Below, in pieces: positions 11,601 through 23,021 of a DNA stretch of 64,000 nt; the stretch's first letter is position 1; each line of letters opens with the position of its first letter. The translations under genes were made by a program, and so were the position numbers. Under the pieces are notes generated by a model, which was not told the DNA's origin, searched no databases, and saw only the letters and a list, made by a program, of their open reading frames with translations. This DNA comes from Gymnopus androsaceus JB14 (lineage: Eukaryota; Basidiomycota; Agaricomycetes; Agaricales; Omphalotaceae). The DNA lies in assembly GCA_009733575.1 (NCBI GenBank), contig ML769568.1:62001-126000 (forward strand), written 5' to 3'.

Positions 11601-14600
11601 CGACGAACTTCGCCGGAAGGAGGCAGAGCTGGTTATGCACAAGGAGCGAGCCGAACGCGATAAACGGGAAAAAGAGGCATTGGAGAACCTGAAGATGTCT
11701 CTCGAAGCGGAGAAAAACAAGGTGGAGGATCAGCTAGAGGCCGAGAGAGGACTCAACCTCGACAAAGATGCTCTTTTAGAGAGAAGCAAGAAGCACGAGG
11801 CAGAACTCGAGGAGGAAGTTGCCGAGCTTCAGGCTGATATTGATGATCTTCAGTCTCACCTTGATCGTGCGATGGCAATGGCGAAAGACAGCGAGCAGCG
11901 TCATGCTGATCTACGGGAAATGTTCGATCAAGCTGCTGAACATCTGGTTCGCCTGGAGACCGAGCAGAAGCAGATGACGGGGCGAGAAGAAGAGGCTGTG
12001 ACCCAACTTGCCAGTCAGAACGAGGAAATCGAACGTCTTCGTAATGATTCTGGAGACTACTCAGAAAGTGAGTGAAGATCTCAAACGACTCGCGATGCAA
12101 AGGGAAGAGGACCTTTCCCGTGCTCGAGATCGTACCGATGTCGCTGTGAAAGAGCTTCAAGGTAAACTGGATGTCGAGCTTCGTAACAAGTGAGTCTTTA
12201 ATGTGTATTCATTCTGCAAGTTTGCTTATCATTTTCTTTAGGGATATCCTTAAAGGGCGTTCAGACGCTCTCGAGCAAGAGCTTCGTCAAGCCAAAGAGC
12301 AAGTCGTTGAAATGGATCACACCGTCACCGATTACTCCCAGTTGATCCAAAAGAAGGACGATCGCGTCGCCGAACTTTTGCAGGACCTTGAGCAGCTCGC
12401 AGTCGAACACCAGCAGGCTTCGAAAGAGATTCTTGAATTGCAAAGCGACATCGACACCCTCGCAGCTGAACTGGAAGCGGAAAAGGCGGATCGTGCGCAG
12501 GGAGACGCTTCTCGGGCTCGTTCTCAAGCTGAGCTGGATGAACTTCGAGCTCTTCTTGAAGCTAAATCGAGCGAAGAAACAAGGCGGAACGAGGTGGAGA
12601 AAAGTAAAGAACTGGAGCTAGCCAATCTCCGCTCTCAGGTGGCCAAGATGCATCAGGATTTAATGGATACTCGGCACTCGGCTTTGGAAACCCAGGGCAA
12701 GCTCAAAGTCGATCTCGAGCAATCCGCTCGTGAATTGGCTGCTCTCCAGGCTTCTCACGAAACCCTTGTTCAGCAGGCGCGTGCTGCTCAGTCCCACGTC
12801 GCTGAAACCCAGGCCGCCATATCTGAGCTAGAGAAGGGAAAGCGGAGTATGGAGTCCGAGTTGCAATCCCTTCGTTCTCGTGCGTTTGATTCCGAAACTA
12901 CGTTGGCGGAAGCCCAGAAAGCGAAAGAGGTAGGGAAGCTTTTAGTTTATATGTGCTCTCTTATTCATTCACGTTTTCATTGCAGAGCTTGGAACGGCAG
13001 TTGTCTGCGGCGCAGAACAAATATCATAGCATCGAAGATGTCATGCTCCAGCTCGAGAGAGACAAAACTGCTAGCGAACGTCAGCTCGAGAACACCAAGA
13101 AACAGCTCGAGACCGAAACGACTCGACGTTCTCAGCTAGAAAAGGCTCTATCTTCACAGAAAGCGGAGTTTGCAAAGCTCAAGGACCATAATGTCAAGGT
13201 CGATAGGGAGCTGAATAAAGCTTTAAAGGATCTCAAGGACCGCGAATGGGATATTAAACAGCTCGAGTCGAAACAGGACAAGACCATCGTGGAGCACGTT
13301 CACGTCCTTGAAGAGGCCAAACGTGTAACCGATCGCCAACTTGCGGATGCCCAGGATGAATTGCAGAAAAACGCCGCGTACATTCGATCCTTGGAGAAGG
13401 CAAAGATACGACTCACCAGTGAGGCGGAGGATCTACTGCGAGAAACGGAACGAGAGCGAATGGAGTTGCGTGGAAAGGAAAAGGCTGTTCGAACTCAGGA
13501 GGACCGGGTGGCTCGAGCAATTGCTGATGCGTCGGAAGAGCGCAGGGCACGACAAGAAGCTGAGCTCCAAGTTCGTCGCCTTCAGCTCGAGCTTCAGAAT
13601 ACATCGCGTCAAGCAGAAGAGCTCTCGCAGCAACTGCTCACTGCACAACGCTCTAAATCATCTTTGGAAAACGAGCTCGAACGTCTTGCGGACGAGACGC
13701 CGGGTACGAACAGTTTAGCGAAGGTGCAGCGTCAATATCAGACACGAATTGCTCAGCTGGAGGAGCAGGTTAGTAGCTCAGAGGACGCGCGCTCTTGGCG
13801 ATGCGAAAGATGAGCGAGCGCATTCAGCGCCAACATGGAGAGATTCGGCAAGCTCATCATGGACAGCGGACCTTCCGACTCTACCTTCCAATCGCGTTTA
13901 CTCCATGAACTCCAACTCGTTGACGACGAGCTGAAGAGTGACAAGTATTCTCAGAATCATATTACTTCCACACACGACCTCCGTCCCTCTACTCCATCCT
14001 CAGCCAAATCCAACAGGCATTCGCGAGACGTTCCTCGAGATAATAACCGAATTTCGGACAACCAAGTCGTTGCTTTGAAGCAGCAGGTCCAAGTCCTCGA
14101 GTTACAAATGGCTGCTTCAGAGCGCGTCCGACATCACCTTGAAACATCCATTCGTGAAATGACTGCTGATCTCGAGAATAGTGACGGTTCCAAGCAATTC
14201 TTACAGCAATACCGTTCTCGCCTCGCCAAAGAGAACAAAAGACTTGCAGAGCTATTGGAGGAGGAAGCCGAAGCACGGCGGTCTGCTGAAGCTGCTCAAA
14301 TTGACGGCATTCAGGCTGTTTGGTCGAAATTCCAGAAAACTATTGACGATGAGCGCTCAAGTTATGCACAGCTAGAGGAAAACCGTAAAGCATTGGTACG
14401 TTTTTTCATGCAAAATCACGCAGTATTCATTTATTCTGTTCATTTTAGCACCTCCAACAGCGGACAATGCAATCTGATCTAGAAATCCAGCGCTCTCAAC
14501 TCCAAGAAGCAGCGCAAGCAAAGAAGATGTTGCAATCGGAAGCAGCTGAACTCAGTGCTCAACTAGAAGTTGCACAAAGTGAAATATCAGGTTTTATGCT

Positions 14601-16461
14601 GCGATTCCTTTTTTACACGTTCAGATATTCATCACGTTCATCTCGCCAGGACTCAAACGTCAAATGCAGAATCGACAAGTCGAAGATGATATTACATCTT
14701 CCACGGCCTCTGCCTTGCAGTCTGGTTAGTTATAATTTACACACTCTGTCGCGGCATTGAATATCGTTTCTTCTAGACCTGCGCGCAACTACAGAGGCAT
14801 TCAAAGCCAAAGAGCAGTCGTATCAAGAACGTCTTGAAAACGCCGAGATTGCTCGTGTGAAAGCGACCAGGGCTGAGGCGTCAGGTAAGTTGCATCCAGT
14901 GTGCCCTGTTCAATTATGCTTATTTTCCCTCCAGTTCGTCGTACTCTGGCAGAGATTGAGAAATCTCAGGCCGAAACTGTGGCCAGACTGAAGTCTAATG
15001 AAGAATCTCTACGGTCCGCTCATCAACGAATCAAATCCTTGGAGAAGAAACTGCAGGAAGAAGGCAACGAATCCACTGATCTTGTGGAACTCAACCAACG
15101 CCTCGCCGAGGAACTCGAGGATGAGAAAACACAACATCAGAAGGACCTCGAGGAGCATGTATTTGCGAGTGATCAAACACGGAAAAAATACCAAGGTACG
15201 AATTTTACTTGTCTTCTTGTAACTCGTAGCTCACGCACAGTCGATTTAGCCGAGTTGGCGCAATTGAGCGAAGGTAAGTTTCATCCGTTCTCGGAAGATG
15301 CACAGTAGCTTAAGAGATCACTTAGAACTTCAATCCCAACGCGACACTCTTACTCGACTACGTGAGGACAACCGCAAAATTCGATCCGACTATGACGAGC
15401 TACAGCTACGCTTTGATGACGAAGTATATAGCAGTGGTGGTTGGAGAAAGGAAAAGGAGAGACTCGAAACCAAGATTTTAGATGTTAGCAAGGCATACGA
15501 CGCCTCCAACGCTGCACAAACAGAACAGCAGTCTCAGATCGTAGCTCTCCACTCCCAAGTCCGGGAGCTTCGTGGTGTTTTGGACGACGTTGAAGCGGAT
15601 CGAGCCCTTCTTCAGAAAGCTCGCCGGGCCCTACAAGCTGAGCTGGAGGGTATCAAGCTGGATCATGTTGATACGCACAAGATGTCCACGGACCAGCAGT
15701 TCCAGCGACTTCTTTTAGAGAAGCAGGATTTGGAGAGATCGCTCGATGAACAGGAAGATCGGGTCGTCAATGCCTTTGATCGGATGAAGAAGGCTGAGAG
15801 TTTTGCGAACGAATGTCAGATCGAGCTTGGCAAGGTTCGAGTTGATAACTCAGAGCTGGACCGAATCAATGTAAGTCGTTGATACCGACAATACCAATTA
15901 TAGTCCTCACCTTTCTACAGGCAAACCTAGAGAATCAAGTCAAGGAGTTGAACGTACGAATCATTGATCTCGAAACGAAATCCTACGCGAGCTCCTCCCG
16001 ACCTGCCACATTATCTCGGAAAGCAGACAGCCGCATCGAAGAGATCACGAGCCAACTCACTGGAAAAGGGCATCAGCATCGGCTGTCTCGAGATTCCAAA
16101 TTTGACATCGAGCGACAGAGGGCAAAATTGGATGATGAGCGGAAAGCTTACGAGAATCAACTTGCGACGTTCAGGAAGCAGATTGATGAACTGGTGCATT
16201 TATTTAATAACGTTCATGCACCATACTAATATCCCTATAGCACACCCAAGACAATTTACTGCAATCATCTAAACGACGCGCAGAGCGCGAAGCAGCTGAT
16301 TACAAACAAAAGTCTTTGAAGTATGTTCTATCGTTTCTTTGCCTTGAATTACGAATTCTGACGATTGTTGCAGTCTTGAACGTGAAGTAGAACGGCTGCG
16401 TAATAGGCTTGAGCGGCCTCCTTCAGCGTTTGCTTCACCAACTAGCTCACCCCGCAAGTAG
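8664..16461 (+). CDS. conventional myosin II heavy chain
   Basis: An actin-based motor expected at the contractile ring in cytokinesis and septation. The start at 8664 precedes an SH3-like N-terminal region ([13 protein letters not shown]) and [19 protein letters not shown]-loop GESGAGKT is at about 9322-9346, built across an intron. Switch I ([10 protein letters not shown]) is at about 9636 and switch II (DIAGFEIF) at about 10343. The relay and converter follow, then a short neck with basic IQ-like residues (11390-11500). A long coiled-coil tail of more than 1,400 residues fills 11570-16450 across about ten short introns. It ends ...SPTSSPRK at the stop 16459-16461. Single-base breaks occur near 10738 ([13 protein letters not shown] lies in a frame shifted by +1), 12048 (+1), 13790 (-1) and 13846 (+1). 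Reading around them gives an otherwise perfect myosin II, so I suspect assembly errors rather than loss of an essential gene. Confidence 0.93.
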
Positions 16462-17229
16462 ATCCATCATCCATTTACAATAGTATTTGATACCTTAATT
16501 ATCCGCTAAACTCATTGGACATGTATCATACTACATCGGCCCACACTGTATTCTAATCCATACCTACGTACTTAACTAGTGCAGTTTTACAGCAAGCACG
16601 TTAAATCAGCAGTCGACATAAGATTTCTGTGAAAAATATAAGTACTCATTATGTAAAGTATAGCCTGTGAAAGCAAAGGAAACTTGATTCTTGGATGTCT
16701 GACAAAAAAATTAAGAATCTATCCGTGAGTATTGACGAGCCGTTCTTTACCGATACTTAGTTGTTTGTCGATTGCTGGTACTTGGAAGGAATCGAGATTC
16801 AAGAATGAACCAACCCCAAGTATTCAAGGTCACGCCAACGCTGGGAGAGCCTTGAAAAACTTCGCATCGGGGAGGCGATTGGGAGATTTGTAACATCCTG
16901 CAAGGCATCCGAATGGCAGACCCTAGACTCGAGCCAGTCGCCGTTGTGGATGCAGCGACGTTTGATGTGCCGCAATGGCTGTTCCCCGTCATCGAACGTC
17001 ACCGGACCGACACAGCCGGCTGGTTGCAGACTATGCTATGTTATTTCCTAGGAGATTTTGATTGGCGCGGCGCGCTTGCCACTAACTACTTTACTCCCAT
17101 GAATGAACACGTCGACTCTCTTTAAATTTTCGTTCACTCGTGTTGGAGGTCGAGGCTAGGAACGAGAACAGAACGGAAAAACCTCAGATGTTGAACGATA
17201 TGGTAGTCAACGCTATATCAGCATTGTAA
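16462..17229. other. intergenic, myosin 3' flank
   Basis: No convincing gene. A 70-codon open frame at 16913-17125 has no recognisable domain and no splice context. The region ends where old Copia coding sequence begins. Confidence 0.5.
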
Positions 17230-17286
17230 TTTCCAGGGATTGCAGCTCACATAAACTTGACTTTCTCAGTAGGTTTACGTTGAAGA
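17230..17286 (+). pseudogene. old Copia pol fragment, left of the nested insertion
   Basis: The last bases before the LTR (17262-17286) read LSQ-stop-VYVEEL, which continues exactly into LESYGLTDC after the right LTR. This is the RT/connection region of a Ty1/Copia polyprotein. An in-frame TAG shows it was already dead or has decayed since. The left edge is uncertain. Confidence 0.6.
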
Positions 17287-17291
17287 GTTAT
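17287..17291. repeat. target site duplication GTTAT, left copy
   Basis: GTTAT directly abuts the left LTR at 17292 and is repeated at 23022-23026 after the right LTR. A 5-bp target duplication is normal for Copia integrases. Confidence 0.9.
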
Positions 17292-17654
17292 TATTAGAGT
17301 TTTGTTCCTAAATAGGAAGTAGCAGCAGTAAGTCCACACAGGACTTAGTAGTAACGATCACACAGATCAATGGGGGACAACGGTGTTATTACAGGGTATG
17401 CTACCTAGGCTTATATACAGTCCTATGTACAAACAATATATTGGGCAAGTGGCTACTGCGTGAATATGTGTGGCTACTGTCCATACGGTATAGTGGGTAC
17501 TGCGAGATAGTAAGTGGATACGGCGAGAGACTATGTGGAGTCTACGAGACGATAACAGTGGAGTGCATGGGATGGTGATACAAACAAGTGGATACTACAA
17601 GAAAGCGTTCCATGTATAGTTCGATAGAATATATTTACCTTTGATATTCCAACA
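17292..17654 (-). repeat. 3' LTR of the Copia element
   Basis: 363 bp, beginning TGTTGG on the minus strand. It aligns without gaps to 22659-23021 with seven differences, all transitions and six at CpG sites. Confidence 0.95.
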
Positions 17655-17661
17655 CTCCCCT

Positions 17662-19461
17662 TCAAACCTTTGCTAATCCCATGGATGCTGCGAAGTGTTT
17701 GGCTTTCATCGAAGGTAAGGCTTTGGTGAAGATGTCTGCCATCATGTTTTCGGTAGGGCAGTATGTAAGACGAATTTTACCTTCCTCGATGACGTAGCAA
17801 ATGAAGTGGTATCGGATATCGATGTGTTTGGTCCTGGCATGAAAACGATCATCCTTTGCCAATGCGATGGCGGATTGATTTTCTGACTTGATAGGGATCG
17901 CATGAGTAATTGGACCAAAGATTTCCGACAAAAGATTCCTAAGCCAGATTGCTTCCTTTGCCGCATGGGTCAAAGCAATATACTCGGCTTCCGTGGTGGA
18001 TAAAGAAATGGTATCCTGTTGTTTCGACAACCAAGATACTGCTCCGCCATTCAACATAAAAACGTACCCCGAAATAGCATGTTGATCCTCTTGGGACATA
18101 CCATCCGCATCCGTATAGCCTTGGACTGTCTCCTGGTTGCTCGTACTGAGCCAAAAGTCTCGAGTGTATTTGAGATAGGCATAGACATGGCATACACCGT
18201 TCCAATGAGTGATGCCGGGGTTTTGTGAAAAGCGAGCAAGGATAGAGACTGCATATGTGATGTCAGGTCTCGTAGTGACGGATAAGTACTGGAGAGCACC
18301 AAGTGCCTCTCTGTAGGGTTTGTCGCGCATGAAAGCAATATCCTCGACTGTTTTGGGTGACTGGTCTTTGGTGAGGTGAATGTGGGGATCGAAGGGAATA
18401 GAGAGTGGCTTTATATCCGAGAATCCATAGCGAGAGAGTATGGCATCAATGTATGACCGCTGGGATAGGTGAATTGTCCTATTATGGAGAGATCTTCGGA
18501 TCTTGATCCCAAGTAGCCAATGGATTTCTCTGGAATCAACAACTTCGATTATTGCCCCAATATCTTTCTTTAATTTCTCCATGATGGCCAGGGTTTCGGT
18601 AACCAATGTCATGTTGTCAACATGTATGAAAATGATGGTGAAGGGATTAGTGTGATAGAAAACAGCATGATCAAAATCAGACCGTTTAAACCCCAGTTGG
18701 GTCATGATTTCTCTGAATCGCATGTACCATTGTTGACTGGCTTGTTTAAGTCCGTAAAGTGCGAGTTTAAGCCGCAAGGTTGGACCTGGTTTTACCCCTA
18801 TATCAATGCCTGGAGGTGCCTTCATAAAAATGCACTCATTGTCGTCTAATTTCCTGTAAAGGTAAGCTGATTTCACGTCCATTTGGTGAATAATCATGCT
18901 CTTCTCAGCTCCAATGCTGAGTATAGCATGGGCTGATGCAAGTTTCGCGACAGATGTAAAGGTTTCGTCTGGGAAGTAGTCAACGTCTGGGATCTGATTA
19001 AATCCGTGTACAACAAGACGAGCTCGGTGTCCTGTAATGTGACCTCGTTCATCCTTCTTGGTCCGATAGACCCATTTGGATGTGAGAATATTTGCATCTG
19101 GAGGTGGAGTGACGATTGTATAGGTTCCACACTCCTGGAGTCTGGAGATTTTGTCCTTCATGGCATCGTACCATTTGGAGCTGTCAGGTCGTTGCATTGC
19201 TTCTTCAACAGATAAAGGATCAGATTTGATTTCTGATGTTACCTGACCTAGAGATGCGGTAAGATGTCGCAACTCATTGCTTCCTTCTCCAAGTCCTTCA
19301 ATGACGTCCCTGATCTTCTTGGTGGGTTGTCTGACTCGTTTCCCAGATACTTTGTCTGGTGCAATTGGTTCGGCGATTTCTTCTGGAACTGGTATGACAG
19401 GCTGTTCCAACTCAGTGACCGATGTTTCTAAATTTCCCAGAATTTCCATCCTCCCCTTCAA
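17662..19461 (-). pseudogene. Copia reverse transcriptase and RNase H
   Basis: A 599-codon open stretch. The RT shows MDVKSAYLYRKL and LALYGLKQASQQWY. The catalytic motif, normally xVDD, reads IHVDN, changing the second Asp by one G-to-A (GAC to AAC at a CpG). RNase H shows YTDADG, LSTTEAEYIAL and ENQSAIALA, and the region ends in TKALPSMKAKHF. The catalytic change and upstream frame breaks imply no activity. Confidence 0.9.
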
Positions 19462-20573
19462 CGGGTTGGATCTGCCTGTCGGAGAAAACTATGTTCCTCT
19501 CCGTTGTGACAGTGTGACGTGTTGGCCAGTAGATGTAGTGACCATTCGATTCGGTTTCAAGTCCTATCCAGCGTCCTTCCTGGGCCTGTGGTTCCAATTT
19601 TCCGGGTTCCTTCTCTCGTTTGACATAAACAATACTGCCGAAGATGCAAAGATTAGTAATGTCCGGTTTAATACCAAACCGTTTCTCGTATGGAGTGGCC
19701 ATTCCGATGGCTTTCTTCGGCGTTCTGTTCCAAACATATACCCCATATTTCATCATGAATCCCCAAAGCCATTTCAGGAGTCCTGATGAGATCAAAAGAC
19801 TTCGAACTGCGATTAAGCAACGTTCGATGTGTGCGTTCCGCTATACCATTGTGTTCCAGGGTGTCGTGTACCGTGAGATGTTGTCGTGTCCCAATACATT
19901 CCAGATATGCCATGAATTCGTTACTGAGAAATTCTCCCCCTCGATCAGAGTGGAGAACTTTAACAGTTGTGCCATATTGAGTTTGGAGACCTGTTTGGAG
20001 AACCACGTACTGTGCGAATGACTCGTCCTTCGACTTCATTTGGGGTTCCTCCAACCAGTCAGTTGCTTCGTCAACTAAAGTCAGCGTGTAAGTGCAATGG
20101 TTTACCATCCTGACTTGTGATGGTCTCCACACGTCCATGTGGAAGATGTCTCCAAAATTCTCTGCACGTGGAGATGATCGCACCTGAGCGATAGGATACC
20201 TGGATGCTTTCCCAAGCATACAAGCACAGCATTCCGGTTTGTCCATTTGTTTCGGATCCAATCCGATTCCACGAACCTGGTTATCACGGAACATATGCTT
20301 CACATAAGCATAATTGAGGTGACCTAAGATGCGGTGTGCCTCGTAAAGAGATACCAATCTGCCAATCTTAGTCGAATAAGCATGTTCCCGTGATGGGATC
20401 TGGTATAGTCCGTTAATCTTTGGGATAACTCCCATGAGATTACCCTGGCGATCTCTGATCATCATTTTACCATTTGCGGTATGGATGGCGTAACCATCAT
20501 CGTCGAGTTTTCCCAGTGATACAAGTGTGTTGGGAGTGTCTGGACATAGAAGGGTGTTGGGGAGCTTTAACAT
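19412..20573 (-). pseudogene. Copia integrase
   Basis: The zinc-binding HHCC region (AHRILGHLNYAYVKHM ... CCACMLGK) and the core with FHMDVW, HSDRGGEF and HNGIAERTHRTLL give the D, D and E residues. The frame changes near 19780, moving the C-terminal part (VWNRTPKKAIG, NIVFSDRQ) to a second frame that ends at 19412. It was originally continuous with protease upstream and RT downstream. Confidence 0.88.
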
Positions 20574-20582
20574 TCTTATTTC

Positions 20583-21062
20583 TTATTTGTTTGTTGGAAG
20601 TCCCAGATGGAGTGTGCCGGAGATGTTTGCTGTGAAGGTTTCTGTGTTAGCGGCCTGGATGACTCGTGTTGGAATCTCCCGTTGATTCCTGAGTTCGTTG
20701 GTGAGTGGCGTCATGTGGGTAGAGCATCCGGAGTCAAAAAGAATTGCTCCGTAACTGTGGGCTGCGGCGTAAGCATGATCACCTTTTCCAACTTCTTCTT
20801 TGGTGTCAAATTTGAAGGAAGGAAAGAGGTTAACGTCGACGTATACTTCTTCCTCCTCTTCATTGTTAAGAGTAAGAGGTGGCGGAGTGTCGACTTTGAT
20901 GTTCTGCACTATGCAGCTTTGATCACTCGGCAATGAAAGAGCTAATTCGAATTTATCAGCTATTTCGGAAAAATCAAAAACAAGATTCCCATGCTTAGCG
21001 GGAATTTTGATTGCTGCCCATGATGACTCTGGTACTTCCTCAATCATAGATGAGGATGCCAC
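20583..21062 (-). pseudogene. Copia aspartic protease
   Basis: Contains ILFDSGCSTHM with the catalytic D-S/T-G context, preceded by an acidic linker. A TAA at 20583-20585 interrupts what would otherwise read in the same frame into the integrase. It is reached from gag by a frame change in the 21044-21062 overlap. Confidence 0.8.
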
Positions 21063-22609
21063 TTCGCTCTATCTCTCCAGTTTCCATCTGATTTCTTCTT
21101 CTGCTTCTCTTTAGGAGCCTTCATCTCCTTGGCCTCGTTGGCCTGACTGCATTTCTCTGATGGACATTGATTTCCAAAATGACCTTTACCTCCGCAGTTG
21201 TAACAAACGGAGTCCTGGCAACTCGTTGATCCTCCGCGGCCTCTGCCTCTGCCTTGGGAATTTCCCCTAAAGGAATTTCCATGACCTCGGAAACCTCCTC
21301 TTCCCCTGTTACCGGCATAGTTTGCCGATTCCTTCTTGTGATCATGTCGCATTTGGTGTACCATTGATTCAGCACGAATGGTAGAGATGAGTTCCGCAGG
21401 ACTGAGCTTCTTGTCGGATTTAGCGGAGAAAACAGCCAATGCGTTTATCGTAGCTTTGAAGGTGTCGGGGACAGAGGACATAATGGTGTTGACAAATATA
21501 TCGTCGTTGATATCGATTCCCCTAGTTGTGAGGTCGTCGCGGATGCTGATCATATCGTCCAAATGTTTATTGACTTTGGATGGGTCCGTGCATCGCATAG
21601 TGTGGAGTTGTCTTTGCAAAAATGATTCAGTAAGAGCGTTTTTAGAATCATAATCAGCGAGTAAATTTTCCCACAACTGCTCCATGTTGTTGTAGTGCCT
21701 ATACCTTCGGAATATTCCATCCGATAACCTGCCAATGATTGCATTCAGCAAATCACTATCCTTTCCCCTATGTTCGTCATTTGATCCTTGGGCTAGATCA
21801 GGCTGCAGATTCCATTCCAAATAACGCTAATAGCCTATGGATCTGGCTGCGAATTCCACTCGAGTTTTCCACGAGTCCCAATTTGATCCGTCTGACTTTA
21901 AGGTTGTAACCTTATCAAAGGCTTTATTTGCTTTAGACATTTCGTCGTCGTCGTCGGAATCAGCAATTAAAGTGCCTGGTGATCCAGGATCTGATGGTGA
22001 TGGGGATCTGTGTGGAGAAGGTGGTTCCGTATTTGAATAAGGAAATTGGGGTGCGGTACCCTGTGGAGATGATTGTGGAGGTGTAGGTGGGGTTGGTTCG
22101 CGTTTTGGTGCAGGTGATTGTGTTGGAGCGGGAGTATGCTGTTGGGAGGATGATGCTATAGGCTGAGCAACAGGTGCTTCAGTATCCTCTTCTTTGTCGT
22201 CGTCTTCTTCGTTGTCGGCAATGTGTCGTAGGTGAGTTCTGATAATTGCCTCCTGATCTTTGGCAATGAGTTTCGCAAAATTCGCTAATTTACCTGTCCA
22301 AGGTACGTCGTATTGATTTAGGCAATGTTGTTTGTCGCACTGGCTCCACTTTCCAGTGGTTCGGTTTTTGTACCTGTCGACTAACTCGTCGATATCAAAG
22401 ATGTGTGGGTGTCCTTTACAAGGGACAGTGTCGTCTGTGGGAGGTAATGGTGCTGATCTCTGCTGTGGTGTTACAGCCTTGCTGCTCGATGAGCTGGCTT
22501 GTTCCGATGCAATGGAACGTTGTCGAGTTACTGGTGGTGGTGCTTGTTGTGATTTTATCTCCTGTCGAGTTCGTAGTGGTGGAGGGTCTGGCCTGGGTGG
22601 CATGAACAA
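21044..22609 (-). pseudogene. Copia gag (nucleocapsid)
   Basis: The N-terminal part is Pro/Gln/Ser-rich and runs into SDGSNWDSWKTRVEFA, the typical Copia gag entry. One in-frame TAG at 21827-21829 splits it. The second part carries the gag core (LWENLLADYDSKN) and a CCHC zinc knuckle (CYNCGGKGHFGNQC) behind an RG-rich stretch. Confidence 0.88.
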
Positions 22610-22658
22610 GCATTATGGCAATATGATGCGTCAATGGTTAAGGCCGGGGCCCATAACC

Positions 22659-23021
22659 TATTAGAGTTTCGTTCCTAAATAGGAAGTAGCAGCAGTAAGT
22701 CCACACAGGACTTAGTAGTAACAATCATACAGATCAATGGGGGACAACAGTGTTATTACAGGGTATGCTACCTAGGCTTATATACAGTCCTATGTACAAA
22801 CGATATATCGGGCAAGTGGCTACTGCGTGAATATGTGTGGCTACTGTCCATACGGTATAGTGGGTACTGCGAGATAGTAAGTGGATACGGCGAGAGACTA
22901 TGTGGAGTCTACGAGACGATAACAGTGGAGTGCATGGGATGGTGATACAAACAAGTGGATACTACAAGAAAGCGTTCCATGTATAGTTCAATAGAATATA
23001 TTTACCTTTGATATTCCAACA
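22659..23021 (-). repeat. 5' LTR of the Copia element
   Basis: 363 bp, the partner of 17292-17654. It retains CpG at four of the six variable CpG positions scored by comparison (left retains three in the other phase, so both copies have decayed). Followed by GTTAT at 23022-23026. Confidence 0.95.

Larger units (their letters stand above)
17292..23021 (-). mobile_element. full-length Ty1/Copia LTR retrotransposon
   Basis: 5,730 bp, transcribed on the minus strand. Two 363-bp LTRs flank gag, protease, integrase, reverse transcriptase and RNase H in Copia order (integrase before RT). A purine-rich tract (AAGGGGAG) precedes the 3' LTR at 17655-17662, and a probable primer-binding region follows the 5' LTR at 22640-22658. 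The coding region is broken by an in-frame TAG in gag, a TAA between protease and integrase, and frame changes near 21055, 19780 and 19445. The RT active site reads VDN. The element looks inactive. Confidence 0.95.

Noticed and set aside
5762..16461. Programmed +1 ribosomal frameshifting as explanation for the breaks
   Set aside because: The sites share no slippery heptamer or pausing codon, and unrelated genes are affected. Assembly insertion error is simpler until reads show otherwise.
16913..17125. 70-codon plus-strand open frame after the myosin gene
   Set aside because: No recognisable domain, no splice or promoter context, and length within chance expectation.
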